Source: Archivesica marissinica (Eukaryota > Mollusca > Bivalvia > Venerida > Vesicomyidae). Taken from it: a stretch of DNA of 64,000 nucleotides. Below the pieces are notes generated by a model. The model saw nothing but the letters and a program-made list of their open reading frames with translations, had not been told where the DNA came from and ran no database searches. Each line of letters opens with the position of its first letter. Within the stretch, counting starts at the first letter, position 1. Below, piece by piece: positions 1-11,829 of the stretch. The stretch is taken from assembly GCA_014843695.1 (NCBI GenBank), contig CM026398.1:44323372-44387371 (forward strand), read 5' to 3'. The position numbers and the translations under genes were made by a program.

Positions 1-560
1 AAGTGTAAACTTTATTTAGTTTACAACAATTGCGAAACAAACTTTAAAATATTATATTAATCGCTCTTGTTTGTGTGAATGAAAGCGCATAATACATGTA
101 TATATTATGTATGTAGTCCTTGGGTGGGAGGAAATCAGAGAATCTGAAGAAAACCTACCTGTTGGATTTGACGATCACCATATCATCTTGCATACCTACC
201 GGTCCCGTCCGCCTCCGTGGTCGAGTGGTTAAGGTTGCTGACTTGTATACCACTGTAACCTATCATCACTGATGGTCACTGGTTCGAGCCCCGCTCAGGC
301 CGTTTCTCATTTATATGAAAAAGTTGGCAGTTTCTTACGGAGGTTGGTGCACCCAAGTACTGATTAACCGCTGGAGCCTGCCCAGGAAAGGTGTTGTTAA
401 GTAAACTGCCTGCCGGCGATATAGTCCGAAATGGTGCTGATGCATGCGTAAAACCCGAAATATAACATAACATAACCTACCGGTCCAAGTAATGAACCTG
501 GGTAGCATTGGTGAGAAGAGAGCCTGTTAACCACTGCGCTATTCGGACAATGGCAGGATT
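1..560 (-). repeat. SINE family S2, tail at left, split by another SINE
   Basis: A tRNA-derived SINE read on the minus strand. The A+T-rich tail lies at the left edge (1-60), the core with the GGGTGGGAGGAAATC block at 125-140, and the tRNA-like head at 475-545. It is cut in two by the S1 SINE at 206-474. Other copies lie at 3125-3655, 26885-27090, 42305-43170 and 42560-42720. The left end may be outside the window. Confidence 0.75.
206..474 (+). repeat. SINE family S1, full copy with 12-bp target duplication
   Basis: A 269-bp tRNA-derived SINE with an A-box-like GTGGTCGAGTGG and a B-box-like GGTTCGAGCCC, ending in an AT-rich tail. It sits inside an S2 SINE and is flanked by the direct repeat ACCTACCGGTCC at 194-205 and 475-486, the mark of LINE-type insertion. 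It is the reference copy for the S1 family in this window. A tRNA gene is excluded because no full cloverleaf follows the boxes. Confidence 0.88.
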
Positions 561-849
561 AACTCGTCCTGTCCAGATTGTTGAGTTGGTGTACTTGTTT
601 GTTTGTGTTAACCTAATTCTATTTGCTTTCTACTTAATTATAAGTATGGGTACATCATAAACTTGACTTAGTGGTATATAATCTGGATAATCTGCAGTAG
701 CAAAATTATTATGTCCTCATCACCATCTAAGTCTTTATCATACTGGCCTACATGAACAACATCGTGGTCAAGACACTCTCCATCAACATCAACAATATGA
801 TCACTTGTAACGTATCAATTGACTGTAAATATATGGAACTGTCATCAGG

Positions 850-1950
850 AGCACTAATAGCTTGCTCCAGAACTAGATCATCAATGTTTGAAGTGAACTC
901 TATTGTACTTGCATTAGATGGCAGCACTAATAGCTTGCTCCAGAACTAGATCATGAATGTTTGAAGTGAACTCTATTGTACTTGTATCAGATGGCAGCAC
1001 TAATAGCTTGCTCCAGAACTAGATCATCAATGTTTGAAGTGAACTCTACTGTACTTGCATCAGATGGCAGCACTAATAGCTTGCTCCAGAACTAGATCAT
1101 GAATGTTTGAAGTGAACTCTATTGTACTTGTATCAGATGGCAGAACTAATAGCTCGCTCCAGAACTAGATCATGAATGTTTGAAGTGAACTCTACTGTAC
1201 TTGTATCAGATGGCAGCACTAATAGCTTCCTCCAGGACTAGATCATCAATGTTTGAAGAGAACTCTACTGTACTTGTATCAGATGGCAGCACTAATAGCT
1301 TGCTCCAGAACTAGATCATCAATGTTTGAAGAGAACTCTACTGTACTTGTATCAGATGGCAGCACTAATAGCTTCCTCCAGGACTAGATCATCAATGTTT
1401 GAAGAGAACTCTACTGTACTTGTATCAGATGGCAGCACTAATAGCTTGCTCCAGAACTAGATCATCAATGTTTGAAGAGAACTCTACTGTACTTGTATCA
1501 GATGGCAGCACTAATAGCTTCCTCCAGGACTAGATCATCAATGTTTGAAGAGAACTCTACTGTACTTGTATCAGATGGCAGCACTAATAGCTTGCTCCAG
1601 AACTAGATCATCAATGTTTGAAGAGAACTCTACTGTACTTGTATCAGATGGCAGCACTAATAGCTTCCTCCAGGACTAGATCATCAATGTTTGAAGAGAA
1701 CTCTACTGTACTTGTATCAGATGGCAGCACTAATAGCTTGCTCCAGAACTAGATCATCAATGTTTGAAGAGAACTCACTCTACTGTACTTGCATCAGATA
1801 GGCAGCACTAATAGCTTGCTCCAGAACTAGATCATCAATGTTTGAAGAGAACTCTACTGTACTTGCATCAGATGGCAGCACTAATAGCTTGCTCCAGAAC
1901 TAGATCATGAATGTTTGAAGAGAACTGTACTTGCATCAGATGGGCAGCAA
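850..1950. repeat. Minisatellite, 73-bp unit, about 15 copies
   Basis: Tandem copies of a 73-bp unit containing GATGGCAGCACTAATAGC and CTAGATCATCAATG. Between about 1200 and 1740 two variants alternate (GCTTGCTCCAGAAC and GCTTCCTCCAGGAC), giving a 146-bp dimeric higher-order repeat. It lies upstream of the HUWE1 gene, with no coding sense. Confidence 0.92.
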
Positions 1951-2074
1951 TCATGATTTTTCTGTATTATGGAACAGTTTATAAGTATATATACGCCTTC
2001 ACGTACAGAGTCAAAACCAGAGAATTGAAAAGTAAATATATTCAGTTAATGTTTTATCCTTAATTAATAGTCTT

Positions 2075-2280
2075 TCAGATGGGACGTTAAACCAAGGTCT
2101 TGTGTCGGTGCTGTACACTGTGCATGTAAAAGAACCAGAGAAGACTCTGGAATGGGTCTGTCTGTATCATTGCACTATCCTCCAAAAATCTAAAATGACT
2201 AATCTCTTCCGGAGGCGTCGCTCATATTGGCAACTTGTAGCGACGATAAATAAACGTAAAAACACACATACACCTTATTT
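2075..2280 (+). repeat. SINE family S5, 5'-truncated
   Basis: Matches in plus orientation the element seen reversed at 4755-5048 and 29521-30065. It shares ATGACTAATCTCTTC and ends with GTAGCGACGATAAATAAACG. The tRNA-like head is missing, so this is a 5'-truncated copy. Confidence 0.7.
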
Positions 2281-2289
2281 AATAGGACC

Positions 2290-3120
2290 GAATCTAATGT
2301 TGTTATAACTTGTGGTACAACCCATTTATGTATGTATGTAATACTTGTACGATTGTGATTGTGTTTATGTATAAATACGTATGTAAGTATATACTCGGTA
2401 TATGACCGGGTGTCATTTTAATGCTTGCTTGGAATGGTCTAAAAATTGTATCTATTACAACAAACAGACAAACAAAATGTTTTGTGGGTTTTGAACCCGA
2501 AACCATTTGTCCAGACCCCAAACGTCTGTGCCATTGGGCGGTGGCCTTGTCTGTTGTGTACTACTACATGTATTGCTTCATGAGTGAGTCATTCTACCTT
2601 TGCTATTGTTCAACTATAATGTAACTTTTCTTCAGCGCATCGTTAACTGATTGATAGTCCAGTTTGACAGCTAAACATAAGTTTTAGAAATAATAGTTTT
2701 TGACATATTTAACTACCGGTATCTAGTCTGATTCACTACAGGCAATTCGACTGTAAATCGCTTGTCATTTGTATAGCTTATTTATAAAGACAATTAATAC
2801 AGAAAGGAGGTCCGGTTGTTTTCTGTTGTTTTATTAAGTGCTTTTAAACTAAGAACAAATCATATGAAAACATTACATGACGAACGTCAATGAATATGTT
2901 ATATATGTATGCTATCATATTAGTTTCGATCTTTGCCAATATAGCTTCTTAACTGGTTTATCATTGTTTTAAATAACATTATGCCAACATATTATTAATG
3001 TAATTTGTGTATATTACATTTTGTTTCTCACGGCATGTATAATAGTATGTATGTATATTGTATTGCCAAATGCAAAGTTATTGCCGATTTTGCAATAAAA
3101 TATGTTCAAAACTAAGGTCT
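2290..3120. other. Intergenic stretch without recognised features
   Basis: AT-rich DNA with only short ORFs. I see no conserved protein, RNA gene or clear repeat in it. Confidence 0.5.
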
Positions 3121-3124
3121 CTTA

Positions 3125-3655
3125 TACAAGTTTATTTAAACTTTATTTATTTTACGTTTGCAAAGCAATTTCTAACAACTTATATTAACCCTTTCCTTCA
3201 TAGAGATTTAGGTTAATATACTATTATATATCCATACAAACGACATCCATTTAGCTATCATGCAGTGGATATGTAGTCGCCATATCTATCCCACCTCCAT
3301 AGATATTACTGGGACTACATGAGATTCTTGCCTTAATTATGAACATTGGTTTGGCTATTACATTGTCAATGTATGTCGTATTGGTAATGGCGTCAAGATG
3401 AGCTTCTATGAGGGAAAGGGTTAATCACTCTCGTTGGCGTGGATGAAAGCGTAAATGTGGTCATTCATGTGGGAGGAAACCGGAGTACCCGGAAAAAACC
3501 CACCTGTCCGATCTGGCGACCACCGTACCATCTCACATACTTCCAGGTCCGAGGATAGAACCCGGGTTGCATTGGTGAGAAGTAGGCGCGCTAACCACTG
3601 CACTATATAGGGTTGCATTGGTGAGAAGTAGGCGCGCTAACCACTGTACTATATA
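3125..3655 (-). repeat. SINE family S2, split by a TTAA element, head duplicated
   Basis: Minus-strand S2 SINE: tail at 3130-3185, core with GTGGGAGGAAACCGGAG at about 3469, head near 3600. It is interrupted by the inverted-repeat element 3189-3420. A stretch of about 40 bp of the head (GGTTGCATTGGTGAGAAG onward) is present twice in a row (about 3568 and 3610), a local tandem duplication. Confidence 0.8.
3189..3420. mobile_element. Short inverted-repeat element in TTAA, piggyBac-like MITE
   Basis: Begins CCCTTTCCTTCATAGA and ends TCTATGAGGGAAAGGG, perfect to near-perfect terminal inverted repeats. It is flanked on both sides by TTAA (3185-3188 and 3421-3424). Removing it with one TTAA restores the S2 SINE sequence. 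TTAA duplication and CCC ends are typical of piggyBac elements; the class is inferred because no transposase is present. Confidence 0.82.
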
Positions 3656-3731
3656 GTTTAAGAGAGTATATATTACCGTTAGTTTACAGAATTGGTTTTC
3701 GTCGAATATGGATAGAAGCTACAGGAGACAA

Positions 3732-4400
3732 CGGCAGGTACGTAATTACGGACCTAAATGCCCGGCACCTGCATGACGGCAAGTACGTAACTACGGACCT
3801 AAATGCCCGGCACCTGCATGACGGCAGGTACGTAACTACAGACCTAAATGCCCGGCACCTGCATGACGGCAGGTACGTAACTACGGACCTAAATGCCCGG
3901 CACCTGCATGACGGCAGGTACGTAACTACGGACCTAAATGCCCGGCACCTGCATGACGGCAGGTACGTAACTACGGACCTAAATGCCCGGCACCTGCATG
4001 ACGGCAGGTACGTAACTACGGACCTAAATGCCCGGCACCTGCATGACGGCAGGTACGTAACTACGGACCTAAATGCCCGGCACCTGCATGACGGCAGGTA
4101 CGTAACTACGGACCTAAATGCCCGGCACCTGCATGACGGCAGGTACGTAACTACGGACCTAAATGCCCGGCACCTGCATGACGGCAGGTACGTAACTACG
4201 GACCTAAATGCCCGGCACCTGCATGACGGCAGGTACGTAACTACGGACCTAAATGCCCGGCACCTGCATGACGGCAGGTACGTAACTACGGACCTAAATG
4301 CCCGGCACCTGCATGACGGCAGGTACGTAACTACGGACCTAAATGCCCGGCACCTGCATGACGGCAGGTACGTAACTACGGACCTAAATGCCAGGCCCTG
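3732..4400. repeat. Minisatellite, 45-bp unit, about 15 near-identical copies
   Basis: Unit holds GACGGCAGGTACGTAACTAC followed by GGACCTAAATGCCCGGCACC. Most copies are identical, so the array is young or actively homogenised. Each unit carries several CpG sites (ACGG, ACGT, ACGG, CCGG), unlike the surrounding AT-rich DNA. Confidence 0.95.
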
Positions 4401-4754
4401 GGCCTGCAGATTGTCCCAGAAATTAATAAATGTAAAACCCCTACAATAGGGTAAAAACTGTAGGTGTGGGAGTGAGGGGTATGACGAAGAGTTTTGTTGT
4501 CAACTGGGAGATCACATATATATATACTGCATCAACATACAAAGTCAAATTCACAGCTCTGAAAATATCGAACGTTGAACATCCAAGACGTAAATTTAAA
4601 TGTGTCAGAGTGCAACATTGACTTTCTATGATTAAAACTACCTAGGCGAACATACATACAACTCTAGCAAAATCGCTAGTTATTAGTCAGACCTACAGAT
4701 TCAACATTGCTAGCTATGCCCCTGAATTGGTAGCTATTCCTGAATCAGTTTTGG

Positions 4755-5048
4755 GCCATATGTGTGTGTTTTACGATTATTTATCGTCGCTACTGGTTGC
4801 CCATATGAGCGACGGCTGCTGAAGAGATTAGTCATTTTAGATGTTTGGAGGATAGTGCAATGATACAGACAGAGAGCCATTCCAGAGTTTCCTCTGGTTC
4901 TTTTACGTGCACGGTGTAAAGCACGAGACCTCGGTTTAAAGTCCCATCTGAAAGACTTAATTTTTATAAGGGTCAGACTGGGATCGAGCCTGCGATCCCT
5001 GGATCACCAGTCCAGCGTGTTACGTCTGTAGAGCCATCTGCTCTTTCT
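4755..5048 (-). repeat. SINE family S5, near full length
   Basis: Read on the minus strand, it starts with a tRNA-like head (CCAGGGATCGCAGGCTCGAT, B box near 4985) and ends in a tail containing GTAGCGACGATAAATAATCG. The head resembles a tRNA but the rest is SINE body, so it is not called a tRNA gene. Confidence 0.78.
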
Positions 5049-5252
5049 AACTTTCCTTATTAATGGACGGTTGTTGGTATTACTTTGTAGACGATTATTT
5101 TATTTTCTGTGACAGTTGAAACTCCAATAACAACTAATACAGACAAATACAGATCTATAAGCCGAACATCATGCGAGAACGATTCGTTTGAAGAAATACA
5201 TGAAATTAGCTTGGGTGTACTTCAGTCAAAAAGTCAGAAATACATACTATTT

Positions 5253-5481
5253 GATAGGAAGTCGTGATAGCGCAGTGGTACACATTCGCGAAAGGCCCGA
5301 AGTTCGAGCCCACTGGAGCCGTTACAAAGGTGCCATTGGACAAGACATTTAAATTCCACGTTGCCTTTCCCTCATGGCGATGGATTCCATCAGGAATGAG
5401 GTATCAACGGTGATTAGTATATGTTGTAAGAACTTGTTTCGCATTCGAGCTAAAATAAATTTGTATAAACTAACTATTTGA
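5253..5481 (+). repeat. SINE family S4
   Basis: tRNA-derived head GATAGCGCAGTGGTAC and GTTCGAGCCC, body with GGCGATGGATTCCATCAGGA, tail GCTAAAATAAATTTGTATA. Further copies lie at 21925-22125 (minus), 27510-27690 and 29721-29955. The tail block GATTAATATAAGTTGT is also the tail of S2, suggesting both used the same LINE partner. Confidence 0.83.
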
Positions 5482-5554
5482 TCTTCATCCGCCACTAATT
5501 CGGATTGAGAATTACACATTACGTAACCAACAAAACATAACGAATGCCAAGAGC

Positions 5555-6765
5555 TCGAAATGCAGTATACTTGCTGACGATATCAACTACAGTATACTTG
5601 CTGACGATATCAACTGCAGTATACTTGCTGACGATATCAACTGTAGTATACTTGCTGATGATATCAACTGCAGTATACTTGCTGACGATATCAACTGCAG
5701 TATGCTTGCTGACGATATCAATTACAGTATACTTGCTGACGATATCAACTGCAGTATACTTGCTTACGATATTAACTATACCGTATACTTGCTTACGATA
5801 TTAACTATACCGTATACTTGCTGACGATATCAACTACAGTATACTTGCTGACGATATCAACTACAGTATACTTGCTGACGATATCAACTGCAGTATACTT
5901 GCTGACGATATCAACTGCAGTATACTTGCTGACGATATCAACTGCAGTATACTTGCTGACGATATCAACTGCAGTATACTTGCTGACGATATCAACTGCA
6001 GTATACTTGCTGACGATATCAACTGCAGTATACCTGCTGACGATATCAACTGCAGTATACTTGCTGACGATATCAACTACAGTATACTTGCTGACGATAT
6101 CAACTACATTATACTTGCTGACGATATCAACTACAGTATACTTGCTGACGATATCAACTACAGTATACTTGCTGACGATATCAACTACAGTATACTTGCT
6201 TACGATATTAACTATACCGTATACTTGCTGACGATATCAACTACAGTATACTTGCTGACGATATCAACTGCAGTGTACTTGCTGACGATATCAACTACAG
6301 TATACTTGCTGACGATATCAACTACAGTATACTTGCTGACGATATCAACTACAGTATACTTGCTGACGATATCAACTGCAGTATACTTACTGACGATATC
6401 AACTGCAGTATACTTGCTGACGATATCAAACCAGTATACTTGCTGACGATATTAACTATACCGTATACTTGCTGACGATATTAACTATACCGTATACTTG
6501 CTGACGATATCAAAACAGTACACTGGCTGACGATATCAACTGCAGTATACTTGCTGACGATATCAACTACAGTATACTTGATTACAATATCAACTACAGT
6601 AAACAAATGTACTTGCTTACGATATTAACTATACCATATACTTTATTATAATATCAACTACAATATACGTGCTGACGATATCAACTGCAGTATACTTGCT
6701 GACGATATTGACTACAGTATACTTGCTGACGATATTGACTACAGTATACTTGCTGACGATCTCTT
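5555..6765. repeat. Minisatellite, 27-bp unit, about 45 copies
   Basis: Unit GTATACTTGCTGACGATATC followed by AACTGCA or AACTACA. As 27 is a multiple of three, one frame reads YLLTISTAV over and over; this is an artefact of unit length, with internal breaks and no flanking coding signals. The right part (6430-6760) is more degenerate, with variants such as GATATTAACTATACC. Confidence 0.95.
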
Positions 6766-6843
6766 CTCTAAATACATCATACATTCACCTCTGTGCACCT
6801 GCGAACAGTGTGAAACTACTATCACTTCTTCCTCGTATGCCGA

Positions 6844-7089
6844 TTGTATGACACAATCAGAGCATCACTGACAAACAACATCAATACATACCATAATGTT
6901 TCCATAAAAGCCATTCTTACTGGGAGCACTTCTATACCAGATGACGCCAACGAACAGATCTGCCTTGCCGTACAAGATTCACAGAAAAGTCAACGCGATT
7001 TGACTGAGTTGGTTAGTTCAAGACTGCCACTATATCAACTTCTCAGGGACCACAGACACGCTTACATTCCAACCAGCAAGAGTGATTAA
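6844..7089 (+). pseudogene. Unrecognised 81-codon ORF, possible retroelement relic
   Basis: The ORF follows the 27-bp array. Its peptide includes ILTGSTSIPDDANEQI and AVQDSQKSQRDL, low-repeat and protein-like in composition. I vaguely associate this with the C-terminal part of invertebrate retroelement or transposon proteins but cannot name a family. It has no visible introns or upstream coding continuation, so a fossil fragment is likelier than a gene. Confidence 0.25.
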
Positions 7090-8480
7090 ACATATAAGTT
7101 GTTAGAACAATCATTGTAAAAACATGTGGATCCTTTTTAACACAGAAAAACACATCGTAATCTAACATTCGATTAGCAAGTAAACTTGGTATGAAGTAGA
7201 TTAGAAAGAAATTAAATGTGGAAGTCGTACCAGTGGATCGCCAATAGTTGTTTAAACCAAGAGCTCGAACATCACACTATCGTCACTCTTTTCTCCATTC
7301 AATCGTAAAGTCTACATTAGTGCCTTCAGCGATAAGATACATACATGAACACTAGGCCTATCTAACAGCAAATGGGTCAGCCACAAGTTTCAACAACATT
7401 AGATACGACTCGTGCCAAGATGGTTGTACTTCGGGTACATTACCTATACTCATTGGGCTTCACCAAGGCCAATTCCTTCGTCCATGTATTTTTGCTGTTT
7501 GCAAATGGTATCAGTGTATGCCTTTCAATCAAATGGTCAAATAGCCGCCAAATAGCCGCCAAATAGCCGCCCAGTCCTCCAACATTATATCCATTATATT
7601 TAAGGAATCAATCGCGGGTTCATAGTTTCCATCGTGGTATGAACTGCATTGAGCGTGATTAAAGTTAGCGTGGATGCTTTCTCGGCTTTTCATTTTTGTT
7701 TGATCGGGTGCCTTTTGACATCATAATTCAACTTTGTTTCATTATCCCCGTTGCCTCTAATGTATTTTGGTATCGTCCATATTCTCTCGCTAAATTATTC
7801 TCAAACAACGTCACACATGGGGGGTTCAAAGTAATTAGCTTGCGTTAATAACGTTAGATATTATAACCCCCATTTACACATAGAATATTTGCGATACCGG
7901 CGGGTGGTGATCCTTTATGAACACGCCTGTTTGGAATTAATATTGCATGTGCATTATACAGAGGACAACGTATTCACGCTCCGCAAATTGGCCCGATCGT
8001 AAGATAGGCTTTTGTCGAACATAGCGGGTCTTCCTCCCCAAATATTAGCTAGCATAAACAAGGAAAATAAACAACTATATTACAGTCCAGTTAATTACTG
8101 TTATTAGATCTACCAGACAAATTAATCATGGTACAGTATTTTCTATATTTGAAAGTTAAAAGTGACAAACACTCTCGAAAGTTAAAAGTAACAAACACTC
8201 TTCCTAAATATGAGCTAATCTGATTTATTTGAAAACGACAGACAGACAGGGACGGACGGATGGACATACAGACAGACAGTGTGTGAAAAATACCCGTTGT
8301 TGACCCCAAGCCCTCCCTCGCTGGTGATCAACGTTATTAAAATTTAGTAATATTAGGTACGGAGCAAGGTGCCGAGTTCACACTCCACACATGTTCAACC
8401 ACAGGATCATGAAATATTATACATAAGCCACCAACATCCTTTTACCCCTGCCCTAGGACCTCCTGTATCATTAAAACAAA
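7090..8480. other. Intergenic stretch without recognised genes
   Basis: Contains a three-fold short repeat CAAATAGCCGC at 7538-7571 and a run of GACAGACAGACAG-type sequence at 8236-8280. Otherwise I see no gene, RNA or complete mobile element. Confidence 0.5.
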
Positions 8481-8494
8481 TTTATATATATATA

Positions 8495-8566
8495 TGGGGG
8501 GGGGTCTTAAGATAGAGGTACACTCCACCAAAAGTCCTGTACCTCTATCCTAGGAACCCCCCACCA
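8495..8566. repeat. Imperfect hairpin with G-run and C-run ends
   Basis: A run of nine G is followed by AGATAGAGGTACA; after a 15-base loop comes TGTACCTCTATCCTAG and a C run. The core arms are a perfect 12-bp inverted repeat. It may be a remnant of a short inverted-repeat element. Confidence 0.6.
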
Positions 8567-8937
8567 GCTATATTGTTTTTTTTAAAGTTTAACAAACAGG
8601 TATTTATTTTACGAATAATTCTTTACAAATGCTCTGTTCAGGTCAAAGTTGGGGGTTGCGAGTGTAATGAGACAGACTTCACTTTAGAAGTGATCACCCT
8701 ATGCTTTTCCTCTAAGAAAACTACGCGTCTTCGTGCCTGTTCTGCGATTAATATTGTGCTTTTGTCAACGACAATCTTCGTGATTCAGCTATAATTCGAA
8801 GTTATGCACGTTAGGCAGTATAGAGAAGAACGTATAGTATTGTGCAGCATGCAAATGCAGCAGCAATTTAGTGGTATAACACCTACATAGCTTTGTTGAC
8901 CAACTAAATATTTATGAAGTACATCAGTAGTTGAAAT

Positions 8938-9912
8938 CACAGGGATTCGGCACGTTTGGGGGTACTAGTATATATATTTAAGTACAGGGATTCTACTCTG
9001 TGGGATGTCAGATTTCGCATCGATCAGTAAAATGGCCCTATCTGAAACAATGTTATACAAATCTGTCCAAATACAACGCCTATCCCGAGTCTTTATATTG
9101 TTCTTCAAATAAAACACAACTTTAAGCTGCATGCATGTATACTTTGCAAACAATTGCCACATACGTTGGCCATAGCAGGTCACATTTCCATACTAGGACA
9201 CGGGTTCTGTCAGCAACAAAAAAAAATCTTCGACGGGAGAGTTTTAACTGTGAATAACATTATCGATAAAATGTGTTTACACTAACGTGTAGGTTTATTC
9301 GGCAATAATGTACGTCAAAAAGAGATTTCGTAGCATTTTCAATTTGTTTTGAAAATTTCTATAGCGGCGCAATTCGCGTTGAAACGAGCGTTCTGATTGG
9401 ATTATTAGAATGTAAGAAGATGTTTTTTTATATAGGGAGAATAATCATAATCCAATCAGAACGCTCGTTTCAATGCGAATTGCGCCGCTTTAGAAATTTT
9501 CAAAATAAATTGAAAATGCTACGAAATCTCTTTTTGACGTACATTATTGCCGAATAAACCTACACGTTAGTGTAAACACATTTTATTGATAATGTTATTC
9601 ACAGTTAAAACTCTCCCGTCGAAGATTTTTTTTTGTTGCTGACAACCCGTGTCCTAGTATGGAAATGTGACCTGCTATGGCCAATGTCTGTGGCAATTGT
9701 TTGCAAAGTATACATGCACGCAGCTTAAAGTTGTGTTTTATTTGAAGAACAATATAAAGACTCGGGATAGGCGTTATATTCGGATAGATGTGTACAAAAT
9801 TGTTTCAGATAGGGCCATTTTACTGATCGATGCGAAATCTGACATCCAACAGAGTAGAATCCCTGTACTTAAATATATATACTAGTACCCCCAAACGTGC
9901 CGAATCCCTGTG
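8938..9912. mobile_element. 975-bp foldback element with 8-bp target duplication
   Basis: Two arms of roughly 460 bp are inverted copies of each other around a short centre (about 9410-9445). Ends are CACAGGGATTCGGCACG and CGTGCCGAATCCCTGTG. Both sides are flanked by GTTGAAAT (8930-8937 and 9913-9920). The 8-bp duplication and CAGGG-type end suggest a non-autonomous hAT-like foldback element. Each arm contains the same 72-codon ORF in mirror orientation (8965-9183 minus, 9667-9885 plus), differing at about ten residues; it resembles nothing I know and is probably not a protein. Confidence 0.88.
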
Positions 9913-10082
9913 GTTGAAATTAGTTAGGTGTAATTGTAAGTGAAACACATTTATATACCGTGTTTTTGTAACAAAACATTATGTATTAATCACATCGTTC
10001 CGAAAGTGAAAGTAGGATGTTTTTTATTTTTATACAACACGTAAGCGATTTGGATCATTATCCGGGACCTTGTTGCAATTTC

Positions 10083-10277
10083 AACATGGCAGCCGTCTGG
10101 AGGTGAATTTTATAAATTCAAATTATAAGGCTAAATTACATTGCTGTTTGAATGACAAATGTATCAAACTATGTTTTTACAGAGGTTACTTGATCTAAAG
10201 AGAATACTTTCATCAGCTGTCCTTCATATTGGAAAATCCCCACTTTTCCCACCATGCGCCGTATTTTCCGCCATGTT
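10083..10277. promoter_or_regulatory. Possible HUWE1 promoter and first non-coding exon
   Basis: AACATGGCAGCC at 10083-10094 and CCGCCATGTT at 10268-10277 are YY1-like motifs in opposite orientation, often placed at or just downstream of animal start sites. The first is followed by a splice-donor-like GGAG|GTGAAT at 10103. The exon with the HUWE1 start codon begins at a splice acceptor (12463), so a non-coding first exon must lie upstream. That this is it is only inference. Confidence 0.25.
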
Positions 10278-10840
10278 CGATTTTTATTTTGTTCTAGAAT
10301 GTTGAATAAATTACGCAGAACTGCGCATGTAGATTTGGTCAGTTCATGTCAGTAATTAGATATGGTATAATTTGTTTTCCAACTTTGTTTCTCATTGTAT
10401 AGCATTATCAGTTTTATGTGAAATTTGTGAATTGATTCAGTTTACCAAGGATACCTGAAGGGGTTATTTTTGGGTACCGTTATAGAGCATGTTGGGGATG
10501 GTGTGATATATAAATATTGTATTCCTGGATGGGCAATATGAAAAATATCATGCAGAGAACATGAATATTCATTGTCAAGGTGTGATATTTTTCAGCAGGA
10601 ATGCAATATTTATTATATATTGAACCCATTTTTCCAGGTATCCCCAGTGACCCTAATGTTGTGAATACTAATGAGTGGTGATATCAGAATAAATCCAAGT
10701 GAACCTCACATGCCCATTTTGTGATTACTATTAACAATTTTCGTCGGATTTCCACAACTGTCTAAAGGAAATACAAGTTGAGATGTCATTTCTACTAGTA
10801 AATTACCATCATTTATTCAGAACTTGTAATTTTTTCATTA

Positions 10841-11829
10841 GAGTGGTGGAACCTATGCTCGGTGTATTCCTATGCTCAGCGTATTTTTTAGGGTTTGCCT
10901 TAATAGCGCAAACAAGAATTATCCAAAATATCTACATGAGCTGCCTATGAAATGAAATCAATCTAATGGTGATTTTATGCATTTATCCATCTCAAATAAA
11001 TATGTTTTACAAGAAAATGTCCTTAGTGATCCGAAATAAATGCCTATTTCCACTACGATGCTACGAATCTTGTTTTCGCCAGACTCGTGAAAATTACATT
11101 TATTTCGGGTAATTCAGGATTATTATTTTTTTGTAAAACATATGAGATGAATAAATACATATAATCGTCATTACACTGATTTATTTTCATTTATTAGGCA
11201 TTTAAAATAGCTTTTTTAGAAAAAATCTTCCTGTTTTCGCCGAAAATTCTTGTTTGCGCTATTAAGGCAAACCGTATTTTTTCCATTTATATTCGTATTT
11301 AAAATATTTTAACCTATTCTCTCTGACAAGAGGTGAAGCATGGTTCAATAACATTCTGTTGTGTGTATCGGTAGCCTAATGCAACTGTCATCTGACTGGT
11401 TCGGTAGCTGAATATAAACAGACAACTTGTTGAGAATTTTTTTTCCAGCGAAATGTGCGCTTTATGAACATTTCAGGTGGCTATCCTGATTGGGAAAAAA
11501 ATGTACAAATAACCAGATAAAAGTTTCTTACAAGTTGTAATATTGATGTTACTAAGTCAAAATAATATATTCTCAAACATTTACCCATGCATAAATAAAA
11601 AAATTCATGTACGCCGTGCATAGGTGCACTAAAGTATCTAGTTCCCCATGGAAACACATGCCGTTGCGATAGCTGTATTTAGGCGCATGGTTACATAATG
11701 AAGCTAAAATTTTCAACAACAATTTTATGAAAGTTGTGTTCACGACTTAATAATATATGGCAAGTGCATTTAACTTTTTTTATAGGCCATGATATGTAGG
11801 ATTTACGCCGGGAATAGGTTCCACCACTC
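10841..11829. mobile_element. 989-bp inverted-repeat element flanked by TA
   Basis: Ends are GAGTGGTGGAACCTA and TAGGTTCCACCACTC, perfect inverted repeats, flanked by TA on both sides (10839-10840 and 11830-11831). TA duplication points to the Tc1/mariner group. No transposase ORF is present, so it is non-autonomous. A second element is nested in it (10890-11273). Confidence 0.75.
10890..11273. mobile_element. Nested 384-bp inverted-repeat element, 9-bp target duplication
   Basis: Starts with GGTTTGCCTTAATAGCGC and ends with the inverse GCGCTATTAAGGCAAACC; the match extends through AAACAAGAATT. It is flanked by GTATTTTTT (10881-10889 and 11274-11282). A 9-bp duplication suggests a Mutator-like (MULE) non-autonomous element. 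It lies inside the TA-flanked element. Confidence 0.8.

Noticed and set aside
5544..6446. YLLTISTAV-repeat ORFs
   Set aside because: 27-bp tandem unit read in frame; interrupted, no start context or flanking exons.
8965..9885. Mirrored 72-codon ORFs
   Set aside because: Both come from the arms of one foldback element; no known domain and no other coding evidence.
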